Shown here: positions 19,498 through 28,808 of the stretch, one piece after another | Position numbering within the stretch: the stretch's first letter is position 1 | Layout of the letters: each line of letters opens with the position of its first letter | DNA from: Halorussus ruber | Lineage (GTDB): Archaea; Halobacteriota; Halobacteria; Halobacteriales; Haladaptataceae | Assembly: GCF_004765785.1 (NCBI RefSeq) | Contig: NZ_ML219768.1 | Location: 379,771 to 443,770, forward strand | Length of the DNA: 64,000 nucleotides | Direction: 5' to 3' | Program-made: the position numbers and the translations under genes | Notes under the pieces: model-generated | What the model saw: only the letters and a program-made list of their open reading frames with translations | Databases searched by the model: none | What the model was told of the DNA's origin: nothing

Positions 19498-19947
19498 ATG
19501 TCTCAGACCACGACTTCGCGGCGCGCGCGCCAAGCCCTCGACGCCGTGATGTACGGCCTCGCTGTCGCCGCAATCGTGTTCGTCGTCGGCACAGTCATCG
19601 GACTCGTCCTCGGCGGCGGCCTCGTGACCGCGAAGTTCGTGATGTTCTTCGTCGGCATCCTCATGTTCGGCTACGCCACCTTCCAACTCCGACCGGACCC
19701 GCCGTGGGACACCAAGGAGACCGACGACGGCAAGGTGAAGGTGACCAAGAACGAACCCGACGGCTCTGTCGTCGGCGGACGCGACGAGACGAAGTTTCAG
19801 GCGACCGTCCAGCGGATTCCGCCGCTCTCGCAGTACTCGCTCCCGCCCGACGACCGCCTCTCGGTCGGCGCGAAGCTGTTCGTCGCCAGTCTGGCGACGC
19901 TCGCGTGGTCGTTCGTGATGGAGACGGTCTTCGGCGTCGTGGCGTGA
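19498..19947 (+). CDS. uncharacterised membrane protein at the end of the peptide transporter operon
   Basis: A 149-residue protein whose ATG directly follows the TAG of the DppF-type gene, so it belongs to the operon. Two hydrophobic segments near the N-terminus (AVMYGLAVAAIVFVVGTVIGL and FVMFFVGILMFGYA) are followed by a polar domain of about 70 residues and a final hydrophobic helix. I do not recognise a functional family; it looks like a haloarchaeal DUF. Its position suggests an accessory role in transporter assembly or stability, which is inference only. Confidence 0.75.
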   Translation: MSQTTTSRRARQALDAVMYGLAVAAIVFVVGTVIGLVLGGGLVTAKFVMFFVGILMFGYATFQLRPDPPWDTKETDDGKVKVTKNEPDGSVVGGRDETKFQATVQRIPPLSQYSLPPDDRLSVGAKLFVASLATLAWSFVMETVFGVVA

Positions 19948-20047
19948 GAGAGCCTGAGACAACTCTTCGTCTTCCAAACCAACCCAATCATTAGTTAAAC
20001 GTGTATTTCTATACCCTAAACAAATCTAAAATTGGTCGTGGGTTTTG

Positions 20048-20345
20048 CGGTCGGCGCGCGCTGGCGTCTTGCCGAACGGAGAGGCAAGGCTCGTGGGAGT
20101 TTGCCTCCCACGGCGCGAGTTCATCTCGCGCCATCGTCGCGCGAGGTTGTCGGGAGCGTAGCGACCGACTGCTCGGCAGACGCGGTTTGTCTGCCGGTGG
20201 ACGAGCGAGCGGAGTCTTGCTGAGCGTAGCGAAGCAACGGCTCGGAAGACGAGCGAAGCGATGTCTTCCGGTGCGAGCGAGGAGGTTGGGGAGGTATGAG
20301 GTCCGCGGTTGCGATTCTCATAGGCTTCGGCAATAGCTAGCTTCT
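20048..20345. repeat. dispersed GC-rich hairpin element, copy A
   Basis: No gene is supported in 19948-20491. The element starts with TCGGCGCGCGCTGGCG (20051-20066) and ends with ATAGCTAGCT (20333-20342). Shared with the copy at 36202-36352 are both ends, a 21-base block (20126-20146), GGAGGTTGGGGAGG and GCGGTTGCG. This copy also carries a 54-bp hairpin module (20146-20199) shared with 7872-7925, and a further hairpin with stem CGGAAGAC/GTCTTCCG at about 20244-20271. Conserved ends and variable hairpin filling suggest either a structured RNA or a small non-autonomous mobile element. Confidence 0.65.
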
Positions 20346-20491
20346 CCGCTGCTTTCCACCGTTAAGTAGCGTCCCGTTCGCCGACTTTCTCGACAGGAAC
20401 CGACTGGTCTGAAAATCCGTTCTTCTCTCGCTTCCCCTTCGTTGGTCTTCAAACAACAGTTTTTACCCGCAGCAAGTCGTCAGACGGACAC

Positions 20492-21079
20492 ATGCCAAAG
20501 ACTGGGGACGGCGACGACAAACCCGACTACGCCGAGCAGATCTCCGCGAGCGCGGACGTTCACAAGGGCGCGTGGCAACGCACCCTCGACGACATGGAGT
20601 CGATGGCCGAGGAGATGCGCGAGGAAGGGTGGGACGTCGTGACCGTCGCCGCGGGTCACACCGCACCGACCAACCCCGATTCGGGCGAGACCGACCGCTG
20701 GGGATTCGTCCACGTCATTCCCGACAACAAGGCCGAGCCGTTCTCCGAAGCGGTCGAGACCGGCAAGTTCCCCGAGTACCGGGTGTTCCGCAACGAGATG
20801 CAGGGGCGCATCTTCATGCTCACGCAACTGCTGGACCCCGAGACGGGGACTGCCATCCTCCTCGCGGGCAACTTCGAGACGCGCCACGCGCCGGGGCTGG
20901 TCAAGACCGCGCTGAAAGAGGATATGATGTACACCCACGTCCAGAAGTTGGACCAGACCCATCTGGGGTCGTTCCGCCACGACGACGTGGAGAAGTTCTT
21001 CCCCGACCCGCACAAGTACGCGGGGTACGACGTGCCTTTCGAGGGCGTGCTGGACGAGGAAGACGAGGATTCGGAGTAA
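20492..21079 (+). CDS. conserved haloarchaeal protein of unknown function
   Basis: A 195-residue soluble acidic protein. Its N-terminal half is charged and helical (VHKGAWQRTLDDMESMAEEM); the middle reads WDVVTVAAGHTAPTNPDSGETDRWGFVHVIPDN and looks like a compact alpha/beta domain. No catalytic motif is recognised and there are no membrane segments. A TATA-like TTTTTACC about 32 bases before the ATG supports a leaderless monocistronic mRNA. I recall such proteins only as a haloarchaeal DUF and offer no function. Confidence 0.78.
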   Translation: MPKTGDGDDKPDYAEQISASADVHKGAWQRTLDDMESMAEEMREEGWDVVTVAAGHTAPTNPDSGETDRWGFVHVIPDNKAEPFSEAVETGKFPEYRVFRNEMQGRIFMLTQLLDPETGTAILLAGNFETRHAPGLVKTALKEDMMYTHVQKLDQTHLGSFRHDDVEKFFPDPHKYAGYDVPFEGVLDEEDEDSE

Positions 21080-21234
21080 CCGGTTTCTATCTGCTTTTTG
21101 GGCAGGCGGTAGTCGAGTTCTCACTTTTGCTCGCTCTCGAACGGGGTCGAACCCCGCAAAACTGAGCCTCGAAACGACCAGCGCGAATGTGCGGTTCGTA
21201 GACTACAAGACGCCCCAACCCGTAACGCGGCAAC

Positions 21235-22083
21235 ATGAAAGTCGGCGAAGCCATGACGCCCCGCTCGGAGGTCGTTACCGTGGAGCTTCCGGGCACCCGC
21301 GACGACGTGCTAGAGTACCTACAGGAACGCTCGTTCTCGTCCGTCCCCGTGGTCAAGAACGAGGAGGGGAACGAGAAGTTCCGAGGTCTCGTCTCCCGAG
21401 ATAACCTCATCGAGAACCCCGACGAGGACCAGCTTGCGATGCTGATGCGCGACGTCCCGACCACCACGCAGGACACCACCATCGAGGAGGCCGCGGCGCT
21501 GATGGTCTCGGAGGGTGCGCGCCGCGTGCCGGTCGTTGACGGCGAGTTGGAAGGGATAATCACCGTGACCGACGTGGTGCGGGCCATCGCCGACGGCGAC
21601 GCTGACGGCGACGAGAAGGTCGGCGACATCGCCTCGCGCGACGTGAACACCACCTACGTCGAGGTGCCCCTGACGGTCGCCGAGCGCGAACTCTACTACG
21701 CCAACCTACCCTACGCGGTCGTCCTCGGCGAGGACGGCGAGATGGACGGCGTGCTGACCGAAGTGGACATCATCGAGGTCGCTCGCGTCGTGGAGGGCGA
21801 AGACGACACCGGCGACTCCATCGCCGACGAGGACGACGACTGGAAGTGGGAGTCCATCAAGGCGGTCGGCAAGCGCTACCTGCCGACGCGGAACGTCGAG
21901 ATTCCCGCCGCGCCGGTCGAGGAGTTCATGACCGACGACGTGGTGACCGTCTCGGGCGAGAAGACCGCCAAGGAGGTCGCCCAGATGATGCTCCGCAACG
22001 ACGTCGAGCAGATTCCGCTGGTGAACGGCGACCGGCTCACGGGCATCGTCCGCGACGTGAACCTGCTGGAGGCGCTACGATGA
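21235..22083 (+). CDS. protein with four CBS domains
   Basis: A 282-residue protein made of two Bateman modules: CBS repeats at about residues 1-60 (MKVGEAMTPRSEVVTVEL), 70-125 (MLMRDVPTTTQDTTIEEAAALM, then GIITVTDVVRAI), 130-185 and 225-282 (VEEFMTDDVVTVSGEKTAKEVAQMML, then GIVRDVNLLEAL). CBS pairs bind adenine nucleotides or S-adenosylmethionine and act as energy or metabolite sensors, usually on a partner protein. Its stop overlaps the glyS start by four bases (ATGA), so the two are translationally coupled. Confidence 0.88.
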   Translation: MKVGEAMTPRSEVVTVELPGTRDDVLEYLQERSFSSVPVVKNEEGNEKFRGLVSRDNLIENPDEDQLAMLMRDVPTTTQDTTIEEAAALMVSEGARRVPVVDGELEGIITVTDVVRAIADGDADGDEKVGDIASRDVNTTYVEVPLTVAERELYYANLPYAVVLGEDGEMDGVLTEVDIIEVARVVEGEDDTGDSIADEDDDWKWESIKAVGKRYLPTRNVEIPAAPVEEFMTDDVVTVSGEKTAKEVAQMMLRNDVEQIPLVNGDRLTGIVRDVNLLEALR

Positions 22084-23879
22084 GTAGCTCCGACCTCGTG
22101 GAACTGGCCAAGCGCCGGGGCTACTTCTTCCAGTCGGCGGGTGCCTACGGCGGCGTCTCTGGCTTCTACACCTACGGTCCGCAGGGCGCGACGCTGAAGG
22201 ACAACATCGAGGACTCGTGGCGCGACCGGTTCCAGCGCCGCGAGGGCCACCGCGAAATCGACGCCCCGACCGTGATGCCCGAACCCGTCTTCGAGGCCTC
22301 GGGCCACCTCGACACCTTCGACGACATGCTGGTCGAGTGCCCCGAGTGCGGCGCGAGCCACCGCGCGGATCACCTCGTGGAAGACAACACCGACATCGAG
22401 GAGGCCGAGAGCATCTCGATTCCGGACATCGAAGACCTCATCGCGGACCACGACCTGCAGTGTCCCAGTTGCGGTGCCGCGTTGGGCGGCGAACCGGTCG
22501 AGGAGTTCAACCTGATGTTCGAGACGAACATCGGACCGGGTAGCTCCTCGCCGGGCTATCTGCGTCCCGAGACCGCGCAGGGCATCTTCGTGGAGTTCCC
22601 GCAACTCGCCGAGTACGCGCGCAACCAGCTACCCTTCGGCATCACGCAAATCGGCAAGGCCTACCGGAACGAGATTTCTCCTCGGAAGTCCATCGTCCGG
22701 GTTCGGGAGTTCACGCAGGCCGAACTGGAGCACTTCATCGACCCGACCGAGGACGAACCCGACATCGACCGGGTGGCCGACGTGGAGCTTCCGCTCTACC
22801 CCGCCGAGAAGCAGGAAGAGGAGGACGGCACCGAGTACGTCCACAAGACGGTTCAGGAAGCGGTTGACGAGGGGCTGGTCCACGAGTGGGTCGCCTACTA
22901 TCTGGGCGTCGGCAAGCAGTGGTACGAGTCCATCGGCGTGGACATGGACCGGTTCCGGTTCCGTCAGCACCTCTCGGGCGAACTCGCTCACTACGCCGCG
23001 GACTGCTGGGACGCCGAGGCCGAGGTTGGCGCGGCGCGGAGCGCCGCGGAAGATTCGAGCGGTGACGAACCGCGAGACGGCGGCGACTGGATAGAGATTA
23101 CGGGCTACGCCTACCGGAGCGACTACGACCTGAGCAAACACGACGAGTACTCCGACGACGACTTCACCGTCTTCAAGCAGTACGACGAGCCGAAGGTCGT
23201 CGAGCGCGCCACCGTGGACCCCGACATGAGCTACCTCGGTCCGGAGTTCGGCGGCGCGGCGGGCGACATCGCCGACGCGCTCGAAGAACTGGCCGAGCGC
23301 GACCGGGCCGCCTTCGAGGACGACGAGATTACGGTCGAGGTTGACGGCGAGGAGTACACGCTCCCCGCCGAGAAGACCGGCTTCAGCGTCGAGGAGCAGA
23401 AGGAGACGGGCGAACACGTCATGCCCCACGTCGTGGAACCCTCCATCGGTATCGACCGAGTCATCTACACCGTCCTCGACCACGCCTACGAGACCGACGA
23501 AGTCGAGGACGAGACGCGGAGCTATCTCGCGCTCGAACCCGGCGTCGCGCCGACTTTCGTCGGCGTCTTCCCGCTGGTCAGCAAGGACGGGATGGACGAC
23601 CGCGCCCGCGAAATCGCGGACGACCTCCGCGCCGAGGGCCTCGACGTGACCTACGACGACTCGGGGAGCATCGGCCGACGCTACCGTCGCCAGGACGAGG
23701 TCGGGACGCCGTTCTGCGTCACCGTAGACGACGAGACGGCCGAGACGGTCACACTCCGCGAGCGCGACTCGACCGAACAGGTCCGGGTCCCCATCGACGA
23801 CCTGCCGGAGGTACTCGCCGACCTCCGCGAGGGCGAAGTCACCTTCGCGGAACTGGACGCGCCCAAAGCCGAACAGTAA
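22080..23879 (+). CDS. glyS: glycyl-tRNA synthetase
   Basis: A 599-residue class II synthetase of the archaeal/eukaryotic alpha2 type, charging tRNA-Gly in the cytoplasm. The N-terminus reads MSSSDLVELAKRRGYFFQSA; a zinc-type insert has CPECG and CPSCG; motif 2 is YRNEISPRKSIVRVREFTQAE, and motif 3 lies in the region ending GIDRVIY. The C-terminal anticodon-binding domain begins around PGVAPTFVGVFPLVS. An acidic linker (about residues 320-340) is halophile-specific. It is coupled to the upstream CBS gene and followed after two bases by a polyprenol-kinase-like gene. Confidence 0.95.
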   Translation: MSSSDLVELAKRRGYFFQSAGAYGGVSGFYTYGPQGATLKDNIEDSWRDRFQRREGHREIDAPTVMPEPVFEASGHLDTFDDMLVECPECGASHRADHLVEDNTDIEEAESISIPDIEDLIADHDLQCPSCGAALGGEPVEEFNLMFETNIGPGSSSPGYLRPETAQGIFVEFPQLAEYARNQLPFGITQIGKAYRNEISPRKSIVRVREFTQAELEHFIDPTEDEPDIDRVADVELPLYPAEKQEEEDGTEYVHKTVQEAVDEGLVHEWVAYYLGVGKQWYESIGVDMDRFRFRQHLSGELAHYAADCWDAEAEVGAARSAAEDSSGDEPRDGGDWIEITGYAYRSDYDLSKHDEYSDDDFTVFKQYDEPKVVERATVDPDMSYLGPEFGGAAGDIADALEELAERDRAAFEDDEITVEVDGEEYTLPAEKTGFSVEEQKETGEHVMPHVVEPSIGIDRVIYTVLDHAYETDEVEDETRSYLALEPGVAPTFVGVFPLVSKDGMDDRAREIADDLRAEGLDVTYDDSGSIGRRYRRQDEVGTPFCVTVDDETAETVTLRERDSTEQVRVPIDDLPEVLADLREGEVTFAELDAPKAEQ

Positions 23880-23881
23880 CC

Positions 23882-24466
23882 GTGTCGCTGCACAGCGAGG
23901 TCAAGCGCCGACTCGTCCACGTCTCGGGGACGGGCTACCCGGCGCTGTACCTGCTGGGCCTCGTGAGCTACGACCAGTTACGACTCTTGCTCGTGGCGAG
24001 TTCGGTCGGCGCAATCGTGTTGGAGGTGGTTCGGCTGTTCGTCGGCCTCGACTGGCGAATCTTCGACGAACTCACCCGCGAGTACGAGCAGGACAACCTC
24101 GCGGGCTACGCCCTCTACATGTTCGGGATGACGGTGGCCGCGCTGGCGTTCTCCCCCCGAATCTCGATTCCCGCGATGCTGATGCTCACCATCGCCGACC
24201 CCATCAGCGGGTTGGCCGGGTCGGGCGAGTTGGGCGTGAAAGCGACCCACACGCTCCTGCTGACCTTCGGCGTCTGCCTCCTCATCACGAGTCTGTCGGG
24301 GCTTCCGCTCGTCGCCGCGGTCCTCGGCGCGCTGGCCGCCACGTTGGCCGACGGCATGAAGCCCATCATTGCAGGCTACGTCATCGACGACAACATCACG
24401 ATTCCGGTCGTCTCGGCGGTCGTGATGTATCTGGCGTTGCAGTACCTGCCGACGGTGACGGTGTGA
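23882..24466 (+). CDS. diacylglycerol/polyprenol kinase family membrane protein (DGK1/SEC59-like)
   Basis: A 194-residue polytopic protein with about six hydrophobic helices. The core LTIADPISGLAGSGELGVK at about residues 99-117 corresponds to the D-P-x-(A/S) region of CTP-dependent dolichol/diacylglycerol/phytol kinases. In archaea a dolichol kinase would phosphorylate the lipid carrier for glycosylation, while relatives act on phytol or isoprenoid lipids; the substrate is not settled by sequence. It starts with GTG two bases after the glyS stop, and the GTG start matches the family N-terminus EVKRRLVHVSGTGYP. Confidence 0.83.
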   Translation: MSLHSEVKRRLVHVSGTGYPALYLLGLVSYDQLRLLLVASSVGAIVLEVVRLFVGLDWRIFDELTREYEQDNLAGYALYMFGMTVAALAFSPRISIPAMLMLTIADPISGLAGSGELGVKATHTLLLTFGVCLLITSLSGLPLVAAVLGALAATLADGMKPIIAGYVIDDNITIPVVSAVVMYLALQYLPTVTV

Positions 24467-24508
24467 GAACCGGCGATAAGAGTTAGAAAGGACTAATTTG
24501 GTTTTCTT

Positions 24509-24528
24509 AAGAATTGTTTTTGATTCTT
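24509..24528 (+). terminator. AT-rich hairpin after the CBS-glyS-kinase operon
   Basis: AAGAAT, loop TGTTTTTG, ATTCTT form a perfect six-pair stem in a T-rich context 42 bases after the operon's last stop codon, well placed to end transcription before the hef promoter. Confidence 0.5.
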
Positions 24529-24631
24529 ATACACTCACAAAGTTATCTTCGGTCGAGCGGTCGAGCGACGAGTTTCACTTTCACCCCGATAGCCGAACTC
24601 TTTAATCGGAAGCCGACCAACCTGTCCACGA

Positions 24632-27022
24632 ATGGCGACCACCGGGGACCAGCAGTACGTGGACCACGAACTCCTCGTTCCGGAGTTCATCGAGCGGCGG
24701 ATGTACCAGTTGCAACTCGCGGGGTCGGCGAAGGACCGCCACACGCTGGTCTGTCTGCCGACCGGACTGGGCAAGACCACGGTGAGTCTGCTGGTGACTG
24801 CCGAGCGGTTGGCCGACGCGGGCGGCAAGAGCCTGCTCCTCGCGCCGACGAAACCGCTCGTCCAGCAACACGCCGACTTCTACCGCGAAGCCCTCGATAT
24901 TCCCGACGAGGAGATCGTCGTGTTCACGGGCGAGGTCTCGCCCGACGACCGCACGGAACTCTGGCAGAGCGCGTCGGTGGTCATCGCAACCCCGCAGGTC
25001 GTGGAGAACGACCTCGTGGGAAGCCGAATCGACCTGCGCGACGTGACGCACATCACCTTCGACGAGTGCCACCGCGCGACCGGCGACTACGCCTACAACT
25101 ACATCGCCGAGCGGTACCATCAGGACGCCCAGAATCCCCTCGTGACGGGGATGAGCGCCTCGCCCGGCGGCGACGAGGAGGAAATCCTCGAAGTCTGCGA
25201 GAACCTCGGCATCGACAACGTCGAGGTCATGACCGAGGAGGACTCGGACGTGGAAGAGTACACCCACGACACCGACGTGGAGTGGGAGCGCGTCGAACTC
25301 CCCGACGACGTGCTGGAGATTCGGGACGCGCTGAACGAGGTCGTCGAGGACCGACTGGAGAAGTTGAAGGAACTCGGTATCACCAACAAGACCAGCGCGA
25401 ATCTCTCGGAGACGGACCTCAAGAAGATGCGGGGGGAACTCCAGCAACTCATCGACAACGACCAGTCGGAGGGCTATCAGGGCATGTCCGCCCTCGCCGA
25501 AATCCGGAAGCTCCGGACCGCGGTCACCTACGTCGAGACCCAGAGCGTCGAGGCCCTCCGGCGGTACTTCGAGCGCCAGCGCAACGCCGCCAAGTCCTCG
25601 GGCGCGTCGAAGGCGAGCCAGCGGTTCGTCTCCGAACCCAAAGTGCAGAAGGCGATGCGCAGAGCCGAGTCCTACGACGGTCTCCACCCGAAATACTCCC
25701 GTGCCCGGATGCGAATCGCCGAGACCCTCGGCATCGAGAACGGCGAGCGCGTCATCGTCTTCACCGAGTCGCGGGACACCGCCGAGGCCCTGACCGAGTT
25801 CTTGGGCGAGCACTTCGACACCCAGCGGTTCGTCGGGCAGGGCGACAAGGAGGGAAGCGACGGGATGACCCAGAACCAACAGCAGGAGGTCTTAGACCGC
25901 TTCAAGTCCAACGAGTTCGAGGTGCTGGTCTCGACCTCGGTCGCCGAGGAGGGACTCGACGTGCCCGAGGTGGACCTCGTGCTGTTCTACGAACCCGTCC
26001 CGACCGCGATTCGGTCCATCCAGCGCAAGGGCCGGACCGGGCGACAGGCCAAGGGTCGGGTCTCGGTCCTGCTGGCGGAGGACACCCGAGACGAGGCGTA
26101 CTTCTGGATTTCCAAGCGCCGCGAGGACGAGATGGAAGCGGAGATGCGGAAACTCAAGGGCGTCGCCGACGAGGTCGAGGAGGAACTGGACGACTCTCAG
26201 CGACAACTCGGCGACTTCGACACGGGGACGCCCGGCGAGGGCGACGACGGGCGGCGCGACGTGGAACCCGGACTACAGGAGTTCGACGCGGAAAACGAGA
26301 GTAGCGAGAGCAACGAGGAGGAAACGGGGGGCGACGAGGGCGTCGTCGCCACCGCCGAACCCGACGACGAGGCGGTCGAAATCGTGGCCGACCAGCGCGA
26401 ACTCGACTCGACCATCGCGCGGGACCTCTCGACCCGCGAGGGAATCGAGACCCGCCTCGAGACCCTCTCGGTCGGCGACTACGTGCTGAGCGACCGCGTC
26501 GTGGTCGAGCGCAAGTCGGTCGGCGACTTCCTCGACACCCTGACCGGCGGCGACCGCTCGATGTTCGAGCAGTTGGGCGACGCGACCCGCCACTACGCCC
26601 GGCCGGTCGTGATTCTGGAGGGCGAGGGCCTCTACGAGGAGCGCAACGTCCACCCCAACGCGATTCGGGGCGCGCTCTCGTCGCTGGCGGTCGATTTCGG
26701 CGCGAGCGTCCTCCAGACCACCGGCGAGGACGACACCGCCGACCTGCTGGAGGTCATCGCAACCCGCGAACAGGAGGCCGACGACCGCGAGGTGTCGGTC
26801 CACGGCGAGAAGGCGAGCAAGACCTTAGCCGAACAGCAGGAGTACGTCGTCTCCTCGATCGCCGACATCGGTCCGGTGACCGCCCGCTCCCTGCTGGAGG
26901 AGTTCCGGACAGTAGAAGCAGTCATGACCGCCCGAGAGGACGACCTCTTGGAAGTTCAAGGAGTCGGTGAAGTCACCGCCGAGCGAATCCGCGAGGTTAT
27001 CGGCAGCGAGTACGACCGGTAG
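24632..27022 (+). CDS. hef: Hef-type helicase/nuclease (archaeal FANCM/XPF homologue)
   Basis: A 796-residue fork-processing enzyme: superfamily 2 helicase with Walker A LPTGLGKTT (about residues 44-52) and DECH box FDECHRATGDYAYNY, a thumb-like helical insert, the second RecA domain with FTESRDTAEALTEF and QRKGRTGRQAKG, an acidic disordered linker (about 525-590), then the ERCC4 nuclease domain with VERKSVGDFLDTL, and tandem helix-hairpin-helix motifs at the C-terminus. It acts on stalled or branched forks. The TATA-like CTTTAATC lies about 30 bases upstream of the ATG. Confidence 0.95.
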   Translation: MATTGDQQYVDHELLVPEFIERRMYQLQLAGSAKDRHTLVCLPTGLGKTTVSLLVTAERLADAGGKSLLLAPTKPLVQQHADFYREALDIPDEEIVVFTGEVSPDDRTELWQSASVVIATPQVVENDLVGSRIDLRDVTHITFDECHRATGDYAYNYIAERYHQDAQNPLVTGMSASPGGDEEEILEVCENLGIDNVEVMTEEDSDVEEYTHDTDVEWERVELPDDVLEIRDALNEVVEDRLEKLKELGITNKTSANLSETDLKKMRGELQQLIDNDQSEGYQGMSALAEIRKLRTAVTYVETQSVEALRRYFERQRNAAKSSGASKASQRFVSEPKVQKAMRRAESYDGLHPKYSRARMRIAETLGIENGERVIVFTESRDTAEALTEFLGEHFDTQRFVGQGDKEGSDGMTQNQQQEVLDRFKSNEFEVLVSTSVAEEGLDVPEVDLVLFYEPVPTAIRSIQRKGRTGRQAKGRVSVLLAEDTRDEAYFWISKRREDEMEAEMRKLKGVADEVEEELDDSQRQLGDFDTGTPGEGDDGRRDVEPGLQEFDAENESSESNEEETGGDEGVVATAEPDDEAVEIVADQRELDSTIARDLSTREGIETRLETLSVGDYVLSDRVVVERKSVGDFLDTLTGGDRSMFEQLGDATRHYARPVVILEGEGLYEERNVHPNAIRGALSSLAVDFGASVLQTTGEDDTADLLEVIATREQEADDREVSVHGEKASKTLAEQQEYVVSSIADIGPVTARSLLEEFRTVEAVMTAREDDLLEVQGVGEVTAERIREVIGSEYDR

Positions 27023-27250
27023 CGACACCCATCTGAACCTAGTGGTACCACTCGGTCGTGAACAGATGTGAACGGTTCCCAAAATCCGCTGTTACCGGTC
27101 GGACGCTTCCGGAGACGCTCCGTTCTCCCGCATGCGAACTCCGGGTTATGGCGGCATAGGGCCGGATTAATCCGGCGTTTTCGGACAAAACTCGATAGAA
27201 CGGCCGGGACGACTTAAGCCCCTAAGGCGTCTTGATTCGGTACCGAGTAA

Positions 27251-27556
27251 ATGAGCTTCCAACAGCCTTCCAGCGACGACAGGGCACGCGCCGATTCGCT
27301 CTACGGTGAGTCGAGCCACGACACCCGCGGACCCAGCGACGAGCGGGTGCTGTACGGGGAGCCGTGCCACGAGACCGAGACGAGCTACGACGAGCAGACG
27401 CTCTACGGCGAACCCCAGCACGAGACCCGCGACGAACAGCGAGAGCTTCCGGACCTCGACCTGCTGTTCGCCCGGATGCGCGCCGAGTCCGCCGCCGGAC
27501 CCGCCGTCCTGCCGCCCCGATCCGAGTCCTCAACCGCCGAGACTACGGAACTATAG
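27251..27556 (+). CDS. hypothetical protein with three Y-G-E repeats
   Basis: A 101-residue very acidic protein. Three imperfect repeats of about 20 residues each contain a core: SLYGESSHDTRG, VLYGEPCHETET and TLYGEPQHETRD (residues 16-60). After them comes a short amphipathic helix LPDLDLLFARMRAES. No family is recognised. The promoter-like GACTTAAG at about 27210 lies 40 bases upstream. Its last 14 bases overlap the last 14 bases of the convergent universal-stress gene. Confidence 0.6.
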   Translation: MSFQQPSSDDRARADSLYGESSHDTRGPSDERVLYGEPCHETETSYDEQTLYGEPQHETRDEQRELPDLDLLFARMRAESAAGPAVLPPRSESSTAETTEL

Positions 27557-27935
27557 TCACCGGCACCGACTCTTCTTTGACGACCGTGTGCGCCGCGCTC
27601 CCGAGAATCGCCCGCTCGACAGCGCTGTCGCCGTGGTGTCCCATGACGACGTGGTCGTAGCCGCGCTCGGAGACGAGTTCGAGGATGTCCTTGCCGACGC
27701 GCTCTGCCGGTCGAAACGCGAGGTTCACGTCGGTCGAGACCTCGGGTTCGTCGGCGACGCCCTCCTCTCGGAGTCGTTCCCGGGCGCGGTCGAGAATCTG
27801 GTCGGTCGCGTCGGTCTCGCTGTCCGAGAGGTGAACTACGTGGAGCGACCCCTCGAACCGACGCACGAACTCGATGGCGAAGTCGAGCGCGCGGAAACTG
27901 CACTCCGAGCCGTCGATAGGAACAAGAACGTCCAT
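27543..27935 (-). CDS. universal stress protein (UspA family)
   Basis: A 130-residue single-domain UspA protein. It begins MDVLVPIDGS and ends with the ATP-binding-type motif GHHGDSAVERAILGSAAHTV, close to the G-2x-G-9x-G(S/T) pattern of nucleotide-binding Usps, followed by SVPVTIVP. Such proteins are cytoplasmic dimers with stress-related roles. Start ATG 27935 was preferred over an upstream TTG. It overlaps the end of the convergent repeat protein gene. Confidence 0.9.
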   Translation of the reverse strand: MDVLVPIDGSECSFRALDFAIEFVRRFEGSLHVVHLSDSETDATDQILDRARERLREEGVADEPEVSTDVNLAFRPAERVGKDILELVSERGYDHVVMGHHGDSAVERAILGSAAHTVVKEESVPVTIVP

Positions 27936-27958
27936 ACGGACCAAACGCCCGACAGCGT

Positions 27959-28030
27959 GTTAACGGTTGGCCCGGTCGAGCGATTAACGGTTGGCTCGGT
28001 CGAGCGATTAACGGTTGGCTCGGTCGAGCG
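27959..28030. repeat. three tandem 24-bp copies of a gene's last codons and stop
   Basis: ATTAACGGTTGGCTCGGTCG followed by AGCG is present three times (27959-27982 with two base differences, 27983-28006, 28007-28030). Read on the minus strand, each copy encodes LDRANR and a TAA, in the same frame as the SSSCA1-like gene ending at 28008. The real 3' end has been tandemly copied downstream. Confidence 0.85.
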
Positions 28031-28808
28031 CGGCCAGCGCTTCGGCGGCCTCGCGGGTCGCCGCGAGGAGTTCGCGCGAGCGAGCCACGTCGTCGGTCTC
28101 CTCGGCGGTACGCGCGAGGTCAGTCAGCTTGCGGACGAGGGCCTCGCGGGCGGGACCGAGGTCACTGGAGTCGCCGACGTTCCGAGTGTCTTTGCCCGCA
28201 TCGCGGCCACGTCGGTCGGACGAGACGTGGTTGTGGTCGTGGGTGTGGTCGTGGCGACGAGACCGACCCTGCTGGTCGGGGCGGACCTGCACGCGGCGAC
28301 GCGAATCGTCCGCGGACGATTCGTGCCGGTCGTCGGTCTGTGAGGGCGGTCGGCGCACGCTCGACCGGTCGGCGTGCTTGTCGGCGACCCGAACGTCGTT
28401 GATTTCGACGCGGGGTTCGTCGTCGGTTTCGGACTCGGACGCGGCGTCGAGTGGAGTCTCGACCTCTCGGTCCGCTGGCTCGACAGACTGACCCTCCGCC
28501 TCGACAGACTGACCCTCCGCCTCGGCAGGTTGGCTCTGAGCTGCATCTGGCTGGCTCTGGGCTTCGCCAGACTGGCCTTGGGCTTGCTCGCGGGCCTCGT
28601 GCTGGCACGTCGGACAGAACTCTTGGCCGTCGTAGCGGAAGATGGGGTCACCGCAGTTGTCGCAGTGCTTGCCCGTCATGGTCGCGCCCTGCAAGAGGAG
28701 TTCGCTCATCCGGCGGGTGTTCTCGCGGTCCTCCTCGTCGTCGCCGTACTTCTCTCGCAGTTTCTCGCGCTCGGCCTCCTTGTCGAAACCCGAATCGTCG
28801 CTGCTCAT
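28008..28808 (-). CDS. Sjogren's syndrome/scleroderma autoantigen 1 (p27) family zinc-ribbon protein
   Basis: A 266-residue protein. The N-terminal ~80 residues form the SSSCA1/p27 autoantigen domain: a charged helix (KEAEREKLREKYGDDEEDRE), RRMSELLLQGATM, then the zinc ribbon HCDNCGDPIFRYDGQEFCPTCQ. A long Gln/Glu/Ala-rich linker with repeats of AEGQSVE follows, then an Asp/His-rich region, and a C-terminal helix of about 50 residues. Archaeal members have no defined role. The low-complexity linker is encoded by a 19-bp DNA repeat near 28485-28525. Confidence 0.82.
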   Translation of the reverse strand: MSSDDSGFDKEAEREKLREKYGDDEEDRENTRRMSELLLQGATMTGKHCDNCGDPIFRYDGQEFCPTCQHEAREQAQGQSGEAQSQPDAAQSQPAEAEGQSVEAEGQSVEPADREVETPLDAASESETDDEPRVEINDVRVADKHADRSSVRRPPSQTDDRHESSADDSRRRVQVRPDQQGRSRRHDHTHDHNHVSSDRRGRDAGKDTRNVGDSSDLGPAREALVRKLTDLARTAEETDDVARSRELLAATREAAEALAALDRANR

